A DNA stretch of 64,000 bases from CALGLS01 sp965222105 (GCA_965222105.1 CBDCTQ010000018.1:33839-97838), one strand, 5' to 3'; positions 26,939-37,723 are shown, counted from the stretch's first letter. Notes: generated by a model not told the origin, from the sequence alone. Numbers and translations: made by a program.

Positions 26939-29900
26939 ATGAACCCACATCCAATTGCCGCTAAACTAGGCCCCATTGTCTGTCTTTGCCTCTTTTTGCT
27001 GGCCTGTCAACAAGATGCCCCTTCCACGAAGAATGCCGATGATACGGCATCCAACAAGTCTGCACAGACGGCTTCTGCCGAAAATCAGCGGTTTCAACTC
27101 ATTCCACCTGCCACTTCGGGCGTTCAGTTTTCCAACCTGATCTCCGAAGACTATCACTACAACATTCTCAACTTTGAGTATTTGTACAATGGCGGAGGCG
27201 TAGCTATCGGCGACATCAACAACGACGGACTGCCCGACCTCTACTTCACCGGCACCTTCGTACCCAACAAACTTTACCTCAACAAAGGCGGCTTCGTCTT
27301 TGAAGACATTACCCAGGCAGCAGGTGTCGCCGCCGCCGAAGGCTTCAAAACCGGCGTCACTATGGCCGACATCAACAACGATGGTTGGCTCGACATCTAT
27401 GTTTGCCGCACCAGCAAAGAAGACGACGGCAAGAAAAACAACCTCCTGTTTATCAACAATAAAAACAAAACATTTACGGAAAGTGCCGCCCAATACAACC
27501 TTCTCGACAACGCCAACTCCAACCACGGCAATTTTTTCGACTACGACCTCGACGGCGACCTCGACCTCTTCCTCCTCAACCACCGCCTCGGATTTAAAGA
27601 TGCTACCCGCCTCCGCCTCAAACAAAAGGAAAATGGCGAAATTTACCGCCTGACCAACCCGATGACTCCCTTCGAGTCGGACCGGTTGTATCGCAACGAT
27701 GGCGGCAAATTTACCGACGTCAGCAAACAGGCCGGCATCTACAACTCCGCCTTTGGCCTCAGCGCCACCGTTGGCGACATCAACGACGATGGATACCCCG
27801 ACGTCTTCGTAGCCAACGATTACGTCGAACCCGACTACGTCTACATCAACAACGGCAACGGCACTTTCACCGACCAATACGATACCTACATCCGACACGG
27901 TAGCCAGAACAGTATGGGCTCCGACCTGGCCGATTTCAACAACGACGGCCTCCTCGACCTCGTTTGCCTCGACATGATCGCCGACGACCCCGTCCGGTAC
28001 AAACAATTGATGCACGTCATGCAACTGGAGCGCTATCAAACCCTCCTCCAATACGGCTACGGCCACCAGGTATCCCGAAACGTCCTCCAGGTCAATAACG
28101 GCAACGGCACTTTCAGCGAAATTGGACAACTGGCCGGCGTATCGAACACCGACTGGAGCTGGGGCGCCATCTTTGCCGACTTCGACAACGATGGCTGGAA
28201 AGACCTCTTCATCGACAACGGCTACAAACGCGATGTCACCGACCTGGATTACATGACTTACACCCGCGACTCCATCGAAAAAACCGGTGGCGTCAGTTCC
28301 AAGCGGTTTCCTGACCTCCAGAAACTGCTGGGCGAACTCATTCCTTCCAAAAAACTACGCAACTACCTCTTCCGCAATGTCAACGGACAGCGGTTTGAAG
28401 ACATTGGCCAAAACTGGGGGCTGCCCCACGAATCCTTTTCCAATGGCGCCGCCGTGGCCGACCTCGATGCCGACGGCGACCTCGACCTGGTAATCAACAA
28501 CATCAGCGATCCGGCCTTTATTTATGAAAACCTAACAAACAATTTCCCTGACAACAACTACCTCCAGGTGCAACTCGTCGGCTCTGCCCAAAACGTCTTT
28601 GGAACGGGCACTAAGGTAACCCTCCGATACGCAACCGACCAGATGCAACACCAGGAAATGACGTTCAACCGGGGTTTCTTTTCGGCCTCCGAGCCCATCC
28701 TCCATTTTGGGCTAGGTGATCTCTCTGCTGTTGACCGCGTTGAAGTGGTGTGGCCTGACGGCAAAACACAGCTGATCTCCAACGTGAATGCCAATCAGCG
28801 CCTGACGGTAAAACACACTGATGCCACCAATAGCCCCATTGCAGCTGCCGCCAAACAAAACCCGCTTTTCAGGGAGGCCGATAATTTGGCCGGTATCGAT
28901 TTTGTTCACGTCGAAAACGACTTTGTCGACTTTACCAGAGAAAGACTCCTACCTCATAAATTATCTGAGTTGGGACCCTCCATTGCCACCGCCGATGTCA
29001 ATGGCGATGATCTGATCGACTGTTACATCGGAGGCGCTACCAACCAACCAGGGGTTCTTTTTGTGCAAAACAAAAACGGGAGCTTTCGCAAAATGTCAAA
29101 TGCTACCTGGGAAAAAGACCAACAGCATGAAGACATCAGCAGCGTTTTTTTCGATGCCGACGGCGATAAAGACATGGACTTGTACGTAGTAAGCGGTGGC
29201 AATACCGCTTCGGTAAACAGCGATGTCTATCAGGACCGGCTCTACACCAACGATGGAAAAGGCAGCTTTACCCGCTCCTCCGGATTGCCTCGCCTGACCA
29301 GTAGCGGCGCCTGCGTCAGTGCCCACGATGTCGACGACGATGGCGATACCGACCTCATCGTCGGAGGGCGCGTGACCCCTGGGGCCTATCCCTTTGTGCC
29401 TCAGAGTTACATCCTCAAAAATGAGGGCGGAAAATTTACCGATGCTACGGCGCAAATAGCTCCCGACTTTCAAAAGATCGGTATGGTGTCGGACATCATC
29501 TGGACCGATATCGACAAAAACGGAAAGCAGGAAATGGTCGTGGTGGGAGAGTGGATGCCGCTCACCATTTTCAGCTTTCAAAATGGAAAAGGAACCCCCG
29601 CCACCATAGCCAACAGCAGTGGATGGTGGAATTGTGTAGTGGCCGCCGACTTTGATGGCGATGGCGACGACGACCTCCTGGCCGGCAACCTCGGCGCCAA
29701 CACCCGCCTCAAAGCCAGCCCCCAGGCACCCATACGAATGTTTGCCAAAGACTTTGACCAAAACGGTGCCATCGACCCCATTATGACTTTTAGTTACAAC
29801 GGAAAGGATTATCCCTTCGCTGGCCGCGACATGCTCATCAAACAAATATCAAAAGTCAAGAAAAAATTTCCCAGATACCACCACTACGCCGATGCCACAT

Positions 29901-30331
29901 TGGAAGACATCTTTCCTGCCTCCGACTTGTCTTCCGCCCAGCAGTTGGAAGTCAACAACCTCCTCTCGGGGTATTTTGAAAACAAAGGTGGCGGTCAGTT
30001 TTCCTATCGCGCCCTACCAGATGCCGCACAGTGGGCTCCTTGCAAAAGCGCTTTGACCGACGACTTCAACGGCGACGGCCACCTCGACGCCCTCTTAGTA
30101 GGCAACGACGATGGCGCCGAACCCGAAACAGGTGTATACGATGCCTCGAATGGAACCTTATTGTTGGGCGACGGAAAAGGAGGATTCACCCCTTCCTCTA
30201 ATCGCGAAAATGGACTTTGGGCCAACCGCGAAGCCCGCGATGTGGTCCAGTTGGCCTTGGGCAATGGTAAAAAACTGCTGTTGATCGCCAATAACGACGG
30301 GCCGGTGCAAGGGATATACTGTACGCATTGA
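26939..30331 (+). CDS. VCBS/FG-GAP repeat lipoprotein with ASPIC/UnbV domain (CRTAC1-like)
   Basis: 1130 residues. Lipoprotein signal with Cys23 (FLLAC). Residues about 70-500 contain FG-GAP/VCBS repeats with Ca-binding loops of the form DINNDGLPDLY, DINNDGWLDIY, DYDLDGDLDLF, DINDDGYPDVF, DFNNDGLLDLV and DFDNDGWKDLF. An ASPIC/UnbV domain lies at about 535-620 (NYLQVQLVG, GTGTKVTL, VEVVWPDGKTQ). A second set of repeats fills 680-1120. The protein is expected to form beta propellers on the outer surface. Bacteroidota often encode such proteins beside nutrient uptake genes, but no SusCD pair is in this window; role unknown. Confidence 0.88.
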   Translation: MNPHPIAAKLGPIVCLCLFLLACQQDAPSTKNADDTASNKSAQTASAENQRFQLIPPATSGVQFSNLISEDYHYNILNFEYLYNGGGVAIGDINNDGLPDLYFTGTFVPNKLYLNKGGFVFEDITQAAGVAAAEGFKTGVTMADINNDGWLDIYVCRTSKEDDGKKNNLLFINNKNKTFTESAAQYNLLDNANSNHGNFFDYDLDGDLDLFLLNHRLGFKDATRLRLKQKENGEIYRLTNPMTPFESDRLYRNDGGKFTDVSKQAGIYNSAFGLSATVGDINDDGYPDVFVANDYVEPDYVYINNGNGTFTDQYDTYIRHGSQNSMGSDLADFNNDGLLDLVCLDMIADDPVRYKQLMHVMQLERYQTLLQYGYGHQVSRNVLQVNNGNGTFSEIGQLAGVSNTDWSWGAIFADFDNDGWKDLFIDNGYKRDVTDLDYMTYTRDSIEKTGGVSSKRFPDLQKLLGELIPSKKLRNYLFRNVNGQRFEDIGQNWGLPHESFSNGAAVADLDADGDLDLVINNISDPAFIYENLTNNFPDNNYLQVQLVGSAQNVFGTGTKVTLRYATDQMQHQEMTFNRGFFSASEPILHFGLGDLSAVDRVEVVWPDGKTQLISNVNANQRLTVKHTDATNSPIAAAAKQNPLFREADNLAGIDFVHVENDFVDFTRERLLPHKLSELGPSIATADVNGDDLIDCYIGGATNQPGVLFVQNKNGSFRKMSNATWEKDQQHEDISSVFFDADGDKDMDLYVVSGGNTASVNSDVYQDRLYTNDGKGSFTRSSGLPRLTSSGACVSAHDVDDDGDTDLIVGGRVTPGAYPFVPQSYILKNEGGKFTDATAQIAPDFQKIGMVSDIIWTDIDKNGKQEMVVVGEWMPLTIFSFQNGKGTPATIANSSGWWNCVVAADFDGDGDDDLLAGNLGANTRLKASPQAPIRMFAKDFDQNGAIDPIMTFSYNGKDYPFAGRDMLIKQISKVKKKFPRYHHYADATLEDIFPASDLSSAQQLEVNNLLSGYFENKGGGQFSYRALPDAAQWAPCKSALTDDFNGDGHLDALLVGNDDGAEPETGVYDASNGTLLLGDGKGGFTPSSNRENGLWANREARDVVQLALGNGKKLLLIANNDGPVQGIYCTH

Positions 30332-30355
30332 TCCCGTTTTGATGGGTGGAGATGG

Positions 30356-31465
30356 TCAATGTGCAAACATCAATTCCAGATTGACATTTTCCCGGATCAG
30401 TTCGATGGCGCGATTGACTTTCCAGGGCGTGTTGGTATTGATCTTTACTTCCAAGCGGTTGATCTTGGTAAAAGCACCCAATGTGTCGAGGGCGGTGCTC
30501 ACTACTGGGACTCCGTGCTTTTGAAAAAACTGGAGGTCTTCCGGCTTGATGTCTTCTGGTCGGCCGATTTCTTCACCGGTCATCACCACCCCTGCCAGCC
30601 TCAGCGGATGTCCATCATCCATGCGTTGCATCAGTTTGGTTACGATCCGGTTGATGCGTTTGTAGCTCACTACGATCAAAATATTTTTATTGTCTATCGA
30701 ATCGTCGATCTCATCTATCAGGGAGCCGGGCACGATCTTGTCTACAATGTTAGTTGTTTTATTTTTGTTGCATCGGAAAGTTCCTTTAATGGCGTGACGG
30801 ATGGTCAGCATGATGGGGCTGCTCATGTTCTTGTCGAAGGGAATGATGCCCAGCATGGGGATGTCCAGTTCACGGAACTTGATGTTGAGGTATTTTCGGA
30901 TCTTGTCCATTTTTTCGGGAATGACTTTATTGACGATCACTCCTGCTATGGGAACGCCTTCCTGCTGGAAAGGAGTGATGGCGTAGCTAAGGCTGTCGAT
31001 GGTGCGGCCTATGCCCCCTTCTACCACCAGTACCACCCTTGCATCGACCATCTTGGCCACCCGTGCATTCGACAGGTTGACCACGCTGCCTACGCCGGGG
31101 TGGCCCGTACCCTCGTACACGACCAGGTCATACACACTGCTCAGCGTAGCGGCGGCATGGCGGATGCGCGCCTCGTAGTGGTAATGTTCGGGGTTGTCCA
31201 GGTAGCTGGTGGTGGCGCCTTTGCCCAGGATCACGGGGCTGTGCAGCTCGGGAAAAAGTTCGAACTTCATCGTTTCGGAAAACAGAAGGGCGTCTTTGTC
31301 CACCTGTTTGGAAAACAGATCGGTGATCTCCTGCCCGACGGGTTTGCAGTAGCCGATTTCGCCGATGCCCTGAAGGTCTTCAAAAGCGCGTACCAGGCCG
31401 AGGGTGGAGGTGGTTTTGCCGACGTGTTGGCCGGTAGCTGCTACATAAATGCTTTGGTGCCGCAT
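30356..31465 (-). CDS. DRTGG-domain P-loop ATPase (dethiobiotin-synthase-like AAA_26)
   Basis: 369 residues. Residues 1-215 are a BioD/CobQ-like P-loop domain: Walker A in ATGQHVGKTT, YCKPVGQE, EGTGHPGVGSVV. Residues about 220-330 form a DRTGG domain (VKDKIVPGSL-like region through VVMTGEEIGRPED). This layout equals the regulatory N-terminal half of long phosphotransacetylases, without the catalytic phosphotransacetylase part, and is found as a stand-alone protein in several phyla. Function is unknown; sensing of a nucleotide or acetyl-phosphate-related signal is only a suggestion. It is convergent with the VCBS gene. Confidence 0.82.
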   Translation of the reverse strand: MRHQSIYVAATGQHVGKTTSTLGLVRAFEDLQGIGEIGYCKPVGQEITDLFSKQVDKDALLFSETMKFELFPELHSPVILGKGATTSYLDNPEHYHYEARIRHAAATLSSVYDLVVYEGTGHPGVGSVVNLSNARVAKMVDARVVLVVEGGIGRTIDSLSYAITPFQQEGVPIAGVIVNKVIPEKMDKIRKYLNIKFRELDIPMLGIIPFDKNMSSPIMLTIRHAIKGTFRCNKNKTTNIVDKIVPGSLIDEIDDSIDNKNILIVVSYKRINRIVTKLMQRMDDGHPLRLAGVVMTGEEIGRPEDIKPEDLQFFQKHGVPVVSTALDTLGAFTKINRLEVKINTNTPWKVNRAIELIRENVNLELMFAH

Positions 31466-31560
31466 AATCGCTTCGTTATTTTGGGAAAGATACGATAAAA
31501 TTGAATATTTGCTGCCCGAAATCCATTATCGATTTACAAAATAACTGCCTCTTGCAAAAA

Positions 31561-33069
31561 ATGACTGATCTGCCATCTGTAAAGATCGTTTTTCTATTTT
31601 TTTTATTGGTGTGCCTTTCGGCAAAAATGGAAGCACAACCAACCGATGGCCTCCAACCAACCCTATCACAACGAGAAATGGCAGAAGACCTGGCCACTTT
31701 GGAAACGCACCTTTTGAAAATTCATCCCGGCCTATCTCTTTACGACAGCAGCCTGGCGGTACCCGATCTGATTGAACAACTCCGGCAAAACCTGCCACAG
31801 CAGGCAACGCGCATCCAGTTTTTAGAACTATTAGCTCCGATCATCGACGCCGTAAAATGCGGACATACCGGCTTCGACATCGACACGGGAAAAAAAACGC
31901 TTGGCCTTTTCCAACAAGATATAGACGGATTGTTCCCCTTGCAGTTGAAAGAGGTAGAGGGGCGCATACTGATCCGCCGCAACCTCAGCGGCGACACCCT
32001 CCACATCGAAGACAATATGGAACTGTTGAGCATCGACCGTATTCCCATCGGAGAAGTGTTGGAAGAGCTTTCGCAAATCAATCTCGGATCGGATGGTGAC
32101 AATCACACTGGTGAGGTCAACTTTGCCCTCAAATACTTCCTGCTGGCCTACCGGATGTTTTACGGACCCCGCAGCCATTTTTCCGTAAGGGTAAAAGACC
32201 TCACTACCGGTGAAGAAACAGAACAAACCCTTGCTGCCGGCAAACTAAAAGCTCTGCGCAAAATCCGGCTGGAGCGCTATCCCGGAAAGGGCACCCCGGT
32301 CATTCAACTGCGCAAAATTGAGGGATTGCCCCGGGCCGCCCTCCTCGATATCAACTCCTTCACCAACGACCGGTTCGACTACCTCCAGTTGGGATACCGG
32401 CGGCGGATAAAAAAGATCTTCAAGCTGATCGAAAAAGACAGTGTCGACTATCTCATCGTCGATCTGCGCGACAACCCGGGCGGCGTCGTTCAAAATGTGT
32501 TGGCTTTGATGAAGTATACCTACCCGGAGCCCTTCGTCGTCAGTAAAGACGTGTATATCAACCGGCAATTTTTCAGAAGCAAAGCCGGCCTTCTCAAAAA
32601 AATAGGTATGTTGTTTAGGAAAACCGCTAAAAAGGAGGACCACATCGAATTGCGCTCCTTTAGCGGTAAGCGGTATCGCCCCAGGAAGCGGTTTCGGTAC
32701 GACGGCAATATGATCATCCTCCTCAATGAAGGCTCCTTTTCGGCGGCCTGCACTTATGCCCTTTTTGCCAAATCGACCGACCGGGCCATATTGGTGGGGG
32801 AGGAAGCGGGAGGCAGCTTCCACGTGGTGTCGGCAGGCCTTTCGCATACCTGCAAGTTGAAAAATTCGGGGTTGTCGGTGCGCATCCCCATTATGACCTT
32901 TCATTACAATGTGAAAGAAGGCAAACAATCCATGTTGCAGGGCATTACGCCTCATATTGAAAAGCCGACTTCGGTGGCTCAACACTTAAAAGGAGTGGAT
33001 GAACCGATGAATGCCGCTGCCGATTTGATCAGATTGCATCAGCAACAACCTGTGAAAAAAGGGAAATAA
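31561..33069 (+). CDS. S41 family (C-terminal processing-type) peptidase
   Basis: 502 residues from the ATG at 31561; the upstream TTG start at 31501 gives a Cys-rich non-signal leader and is rejected. Signal peptide ending ..KMEAQ. The S41 core shows YLIVDLRDNPGG at about residue 300 and NEGSFSAACTYALF with the catalytic Ser, followed by GEEAGGSFH. No PDZ domain is evident; the N-terminal ~200 residues are a helical tricorn-like region (LETHLLKIHPGLSLYDS). These enzymes cleave proteins at C-terminal tails in the periplasm or outside. Substrate unknown. Confidence 0.88.
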   Translation: MTDLPSVKIVFLFFLLVCLSAKMEAQPTDGLQPTLSQREMAEDLATLETHLLKIHPGLSLYDSSLAVPDLIEQLRQNLPQQATRIQFLELLAPIIDAVKCGHTGFDIDTGKKTLGLFQQDIDGLFPLQLKEVEGRILIRRNLSGDTLHIEDNMELLSIDRIPIGEVLEELSQINLGSDGDNHTGEVNFALKYFLLAYRMFYGPRSHFSVRVKDLTTGEETEQTLAAGKLKALRKIRLERYPGKGTPVIQLRKIEGLPRAALLDINSFTNDRFDYLQLGYRRRIKKIFKLIEKDSVDYLIVDLRDNPGGVVQNVLALMKYTYPEPFVVSKDVYINRQFFRSKAGLLKKIGMLFRKTAKKEDHIELRSFSGKRYRPRKRFRYDGNMIILLNEGSFSAACTYALFAKSTDRAILVGEEAGGSFHVVSAGLSHTCKLKNSGLSVRIPIMTFHYNVKEGKQSMLQGITPHIEKPTSVAQHLKGVDEPMNAAADLIRLHQQQPVKKGK

Positions 33070-33238
33070 TAGGTAGTGTTACTCCGGATTGTCGTGGATA
33101 TAGCACTCTTGATAGATGACTATTGGCAAGAAATTGGTAATTTTGACCTGTAACCTTGCCCTAAACTGTTCGTAATAATTTGGGAATCCCGTTTCCTGCA
33201 AACATATATTTTCTCTTCGCTCTTTAATCCGACCTCAG

Positions 33239-33868
33239 ATGAAACATCTATTTTACGCCATAGTCCTTTTGCTCTGTGCCGGTAACTGTACCAAGCGCGC
33301 CTACCTTTCTCCGGCTTTCGCACAAATTAAAGGAGGAGGGGAGACCCTGGCCATTTTGCCCTTCGAGGTGATCAACTGGGTCGAAAAAGTGCCAAAGGGG
33401 GCTACTCTGCACACCCTCAAAGAAGCAGAAAAATCGGATGCGCTGATCCTGCAGCGACACCTGTACCGCTATTGCTTGCGCGAAATGAGCCGACAGGACA
33501 GAAATGTGATCATCCAGCACATCAATGAGACCAACGATTTGCTCAAAGCAAAGGGCATTCGTTATGAAGATATGAAAAAAATTCCCCGTGGGGAGCTGGC
33601 CCACATCCTGGGGGTCGACGCTGTCATTTGGAGCAAGGTTCACCAGCTCTACACCAGAAGGGGGTATATGTTCAAACGGATATTGAACGGCGTATGGGGT
33701 ACCCGCAATCAGGTGGAGGCTCTGTTTACCATTCACCACCAGAACAAGGGTAGGCTGCTCTGGAAATACAATTATGGATTATCCATAGCAGGAGAAGACT
33801 CTGTAGAAGAAGTTTCCAAAGAAATGCTTCGCGATGTGTCGCGGATTTTTATTGAAGTGAATCGATAG
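33239..33868 (+). CDS. Putative lipoprotein, GNA1162/CsgG-like fold suspected
   Basis: 209 residues. Signal peptide (MKHLFYAIVLLLCAGNC) with Cys17, though Asn before it makes the lipobox atypical. The mature part begins with a beta strand ETLAILPFEVINW, then a helix ending in LLKAKGIRYEDM, and ELAHILGVDAVIWSKV. This strand-helix pattern resembles GNA1162/CsgG-like outer-membrane lipoproteins that sense or assist export, but the similarity is by pattern only. A C-terminal helix runs to the end. Function unknown. Confidence 0.65.
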   Translation: MKHLFYAIVLLLCAGNCTKRAYLSPAFAQIKGGGETLAILPFEVINWVEKVPKGATLHTLKEAEKSDALILQRHLYRYCLREMSRQDRNVIIQHINETNDLLKAKGIRYEDMKKIPRGELAHILGVDAVIWSKVHQLYTRRGYMFKRILNGVWGTRNQVEALFTIHHQNKGRLLWKYNYGLSIAGEDSVEEVSKEMLRDVSRIFIEVNR

Positions 33869-33986
33869 GAAAGATCAGGTTCAAGGAAAAAGATAAAAGG
33901 GAGCCTTGATTGACCCTGGGGTGTTCACATGGTAATTCAAACCTGGACTTTAAACCTGAACTTCATCTTGTATGCAATACGGCTCC

Positions 33987-34334
33987 CTACAAATGCAACC
34001 GATCTTTCCGGGCCAGCAGTACTTCCTCTGATTCCACTCTTTCTTCATCAGGGATACAGCAGTCGACCGGGCAGACGGCAGCGCACTGGGGCTCGTCGTG
34101 AAATCCTTTGCACTCGGTACATTTATCGGGAACGATGAAATAAAAATCTTCAGACACCGGCTCGTTGGCGGCGGTGGCATCTACTTCCCTGTTTCCCTCC
34201 AGGATATATATGCCTTTGACGTTGGTGCCATCCGAAACGGCCCATTCCACCCCACCTTCGTAGATGGCGTTGTTGGGACATTCCGGCTCGCAGGCTCCGC
34301 AGTTGATGCATTCGTCCGTTATTCTAATGGCCAT
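33987..34334 (-). CDS. 2[4Fe-4S] ferredoxin
   Basis: 115 residues. First cluster motif CINCGACEPECP near the N-terminus, second motif CTECKGFHDEPQCAAVCP near residue 75, each giving four Cys with ligand exchange between the two clusters. A ~45-residue insert separates them (EGGVEWAVSDG...EDFYFIVPDKC), typical of the FdxA-like family in Bacteroidota. It carries electrons in the cytoplasm. A -7 word at 34392-34399 on the minus strand gives a plausible promoter. Confidence 0.92.
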   Translation of the reverse strand: MAIRITDECINCGACEPECPNNAIYEGGVEWAVSDGTNVKGIYILEGNREVDATAANEPVSEDFYFIVPDKCTECKGFHDEPQCAAVCPVDCCIPDEERVESEEVLLARKDRLHL

Positions 34335-34391
34335 AGATCACGTTTTTAAGTTTTAACACAAAATGAGTGCCTCCGGTTGTCAGGGCGGCAG

Positions 34392-34399
34392 CAAAAATA
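34392..34399 (-). promoter_or_regulatory. -7 promoter word TATTTTTG for the ferredoxin gene
   Basis: Minus-strand match to TAnnTTTG, 57 bases before the ferredoxin start. Confidence 0.4.
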
Positions 34400-34515
34400 C
34401 GTCCTTTAAAGTTTAAGATCAAGATAAAAGTTTAAAGTTCAAAAGGTTCAGCAATTGACCTATGTTGCTCACCTTATAAATTGCCCTCCCCCCAAGAATG
34501 TATAAATATTTTTCC

Positions 34516-34523
34516 TATTTTTG
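34516..34523 (+). promoter_or_regulatory. -7 promoter word TATTTTTG deciding the FtsE start
   Basis: Matches TAnnTTTG. It overlaps the possible TTG start at 34521, so translation must begin downstream, most likely at the GTG at 34542. Confidence 0.45.
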
Positions 34524-34541
34524 CAAAAAACAAACCGATCA

Positions 34542-35231
<690 letters not shown>

Positions 35232-35261
35232 ACAAACGTACTTTTTTTAAATACTCTTCAA

Positions 35262-36821
35262 ATGAAACTACCCTTACGATTTTTGATTTTACTCCTTTTT
35301 TGGGGCGGGAATCCCTTTGCTATTACCGGCCAGGACCATTACAATGCGGGTTGGAAACTACTCGATGAGGCGGATGTTTTTGGTGCTGTCGAAAAATTTG
35401 AGTTGGCTGCCCGGGAAGGCACCAACCAGGAGCAGGCACTATTGGTGCTGACCATGCTGTACGAACGGATCAACAAATTCGATAAAGCCGCGGATGCATT
35501 CGATCGGTTTTTCAAAATGGCCGATGACCCCTATCCGGAAGTTTATACCCTGTGGTTTAACGAAGGCCTGATCGGCAACCGCTCCAGTGCAAAATCATCC
35601 AACCAGTTGGCCCTGATGGAAAAGGTGAAAAAAGACCCCCGGAATACGGGCAGGTTAGACGCGGCAGTCAACTATTGGATGGGCATGCACTACGTTTTCA
35701 AAAACGAACGTAAAAAATCCCTGTCCTATTTCAACCAGATCAACAACCACCGGGATTGGTCACTGGCGGGTCCTTTCGATAACGTCATGAACAGTGGATA
35801 CGATAAAGATTTTGGCGTTTTGGGCCACCCGGAAGAAAAGGCCGTTTTTCAATCGAAATATGGGGCTTCCATCGGTTGGTTCGACCCAGAAGTACATAGT
35901 TCGGACGGTTATTTTTTCATCAATACCAACTTTCTGAGCAGCAATTCAATCATCTATGCTCAAACATTTTTGGAATCGGATACCGATAAAGAGGTCTTAC
36001 TGAAATTCGGGTATTCCGGATCGTTGAAACTGTGGATCAACGACCGGGAAGTGTACAATGAGCCAGAAAGAAGAGTCACCGAATTGGATTATTTTTCCTT
36101 TAAGGGAAAACTGAATAAAGGCTACAACAGGGTGCTCGTCCAATTGGGAGATTACCGCGAGCAATGGGCCAACTTCAGCATCCGGTTTACGGACCTGGAA
36201 CACAATCCGCTACAATTTTCCCATTCCAACAAGGTGCAGCCGTATGCGACCAATGACCATAGTTTTGAGCGCATTCCCCATTTTGCCATTGAGGCACTTA
36301 CCGAAAAACGTCGGGCCAGCAATGATCCGCTTTACGATATTTTGTTGGCCAAAGCCTATATGCGGTCATTTGAACTGAATGAATCAGAAGCCATTATGAA
36401 CGACTTTTTGGAGGAACGCCCCATCAATTATCTGGGCATTTTAAATATGATCCTCCTTTCGGAAAAAGCCAACAACGATACCGAGCAAAACCGGTACTAC
36501 GAAATTTTTACAAAAAACTATCCCAAAGATCGTGACGTACTCGTCAACGACATTGACAAATACGTTGAAGAAGAAAACAAGTCGAAAGCCAGAGAGCTTA
36601 TCAATGAATTTTTTGAGAAATATGCAACACCCTATCAAAAACGATCTTATGCCCTGGTACTCGCAAATCTGGATGAGGAATACGAAAAATTGCTTAAGGA
36701 CGTAGATCGCTGGTACAAAGAATTTCCAGCGACTATCACGCCGTTTATGCCAAATACCAAAAGGAAAAATCGATGCGGTCGGACCCGGATGCCGCCAATA
36801 AGGTGCTGGAGAAATATTTGA
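35262..36821 (+). CDS. TPR / DUF3857 / transglutaminase-like protein, N-terminal fragment (frameshifted)
   Basis: First piece of a gene that continues in two other frames to 39023. Signal peptide ending ..FAITGQ, TPR-type helices at about 25-90 and 115-165, a beta-rich segment at about 190-310 (LKFGYSGSLKLWIND, NRVLVQLGDYREQW), then more TPR-like helices. The true frame is lost at about 36730-36740, after WYKEFPA: the next codons in the -1 frame read DYHAVYAKYQKEKS, continuing the helical repeat. The last ~25 residues given by this frame (PFMPNTKRKNRCG...) are not real. A single missing base explains the shift. Confidence 0.7.
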   Translation: MKLPLRFLILLLFWGGNPFAITGQDHYNAGWKLLDEADVFGAVEKFELAAREGTNQEQALLVLTMLYERINKFDKAADAFDRFFKMADDPYPEVYTLWFNEGLIGNRSSAKSSNQLALMEKVKKDPRNTGRLDAAVNYWMGMHYVFKNERKKSLSYFNQINNHRDWSLAGPFDNVMNSGYDKDFGVLGHPEEKAVFQSKYGASIGWFDPEVHSSDGYFFINTNFLSSNSIIYAQTFLESDTDKEVLLKFGYSGSLKLWINDREVYNEPERRVTELDYFSFKGKLNKGYNRVLVQLGDYREQWANFSIRFTDLEHNPLQFSHSNKVQPYATNDHSFERIPHFAIEALTEKRRASNDPLYDILLAKAYMRSFELNESEAIMNDFLEERPINYLGILNMILLSEKANNDTEQNRYYEIFTKNYPKDRDVLVNDIDKYVEEENKSKARELINEFFEKYATPYQKRSYALVLANLDEEYEKLLKDVDRWYKEFPATITPFMPNTKRKNRCGRTRMPPIRCWRNI

Positions 36822-37723
36822 AGAACAATTACGACTATCAGCTCATAAGAGAATTGGCCGGGAATTATTTTACCGACGGCAGATCGGACGATGCCGTAGA
36901 ACTGCTTGAAGACGCCTACAAAATGGCGGACTACGACCTGGATGTTTATTCCAACATCGTAAACATCTACTCCCGAACGTCGGAATACGACAAAGCCATA
37001 GATGCTTCTGAGAAAATCATCAAAAGCAGGCCCTCCGATTACAGCACCCTCGCCGATCTGGGATTGCTCAACCGGATGAAAGGCAACGACGATAAAGCCC
37101 TGGAATACTATGAGGAAGCACTTCGCTTTTTCCCTTTTTCTCTGGAGAACAATGAGAAGATCCGCGAATTAAAAGGGCAGACATCCTGCTTTGACCTGGT
37201 GGAAAACACCCCGCCGGAAGACGTTATTGCCGCCTATGAACGCGATTTTACCCCCACCATAAAAAAAATGTACGACATCGTTGCCGATGACCACGCCACA
37301 ATCATTTTCAACTCCAAAGCGACCGCCAAGGTGCAAAAATACATCCTGAGAATGAATGATGAAGATGCCATCCGCAAATGGCAACAATGGCAACTGGGCA
37401 CCTCCAACAGAAACATGCAACTGACCATCAACGAAGCTCAAACCATCAAACACAACGGAAATAAAATCGACGCCGAGCGCCATGGCTCCAACGTCGTTTT
37501 TACCAACCTCGAAGTCGGCGATTATATCTACGTTTTCTACACCGAAAAACAGGTGAGAGGAGGCAAATCCTCCCTTTTCATCAGCGACAAATTCAACCTC
37601 AATTCCTTTTACCCTACCTTTAAAAAACAATACACCCTCTTCGCTGAAAAGGGACTCGACGTGGTTTACGAACTGATAAATACCCAACAAGAAACCCGAT
37701 GTTTCCGAAACAGAGGGATTTAA
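36773..37723 (+). CDS. TPR / DUF3857 / transglutaminase-like protein, middle fragment (frameshifted)
   Basis: Continuation in the -1 frame; the ATG at 36773 is internal, the frame being open back to about 36735. TPR helices occupy about residues 1-125 (DDAVELLEDAYKMADYDLDVY, DKALEYYEEALRFFP). A DUF3857 domain follows (ERDFTPTIKKMYDIVADDH, QLTINEAQTIKHNG, VVFTNLEVGDYIYVFY), the beta-rich domain that usually precedes transglutaminase-like folds in Bacteroidota. Near 37690 the frame shifts by +1: residues ...NTQQETR are followed in the correct frame by DVSETEGFKKYRWG. Confidence 0.7.
   Translation: MRSDPDAANKVLEKYLKNNYDYQLIRELAGNYFTDGRSDDAVELLEDAYKMADYDLDVYSNIVNIYSRTSEYDKAIDASEKIIKSRPSDYSTLADLGLLNRMKGNDDKALEYYEEALRFFPFSLENNEKIRELKGQTSCFDLVENTPPEDVIAAYERDFTPTIKKMYDIVADDHATIIFNSKATAKVQKYILRMNDEDAIRKWQQWQLGTSNRNMQLTINEAQTIKHNGNKIDAERHGSNVVFTNLEVGDYIYVFYTEKQVRGGKSSLFISDKFNLNSFYPTFKKQYTLFAEKGLDVVYELINTQQETRCFRNRGI

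Noticed and set aside
29096..29845. Long minus-strand frame inside the VCBS gene
   Set aside because: It is antisense to repeated GAC/GGC-rich Ca-binding loops, which often leave open frames on the other strand.
30359..31498. 379-codon plus-strand frame opposite the DRTGG ATPase
   Set aside because: The minus-strand protein has clear Walker A and DRTGG features; the plus-strand translation has none.
34335..34541. tRNA or riboswitch in short intergenic gaps
   Set aside because: No cloverleaf or known aptamer pattern was recognised here or in other gaps.
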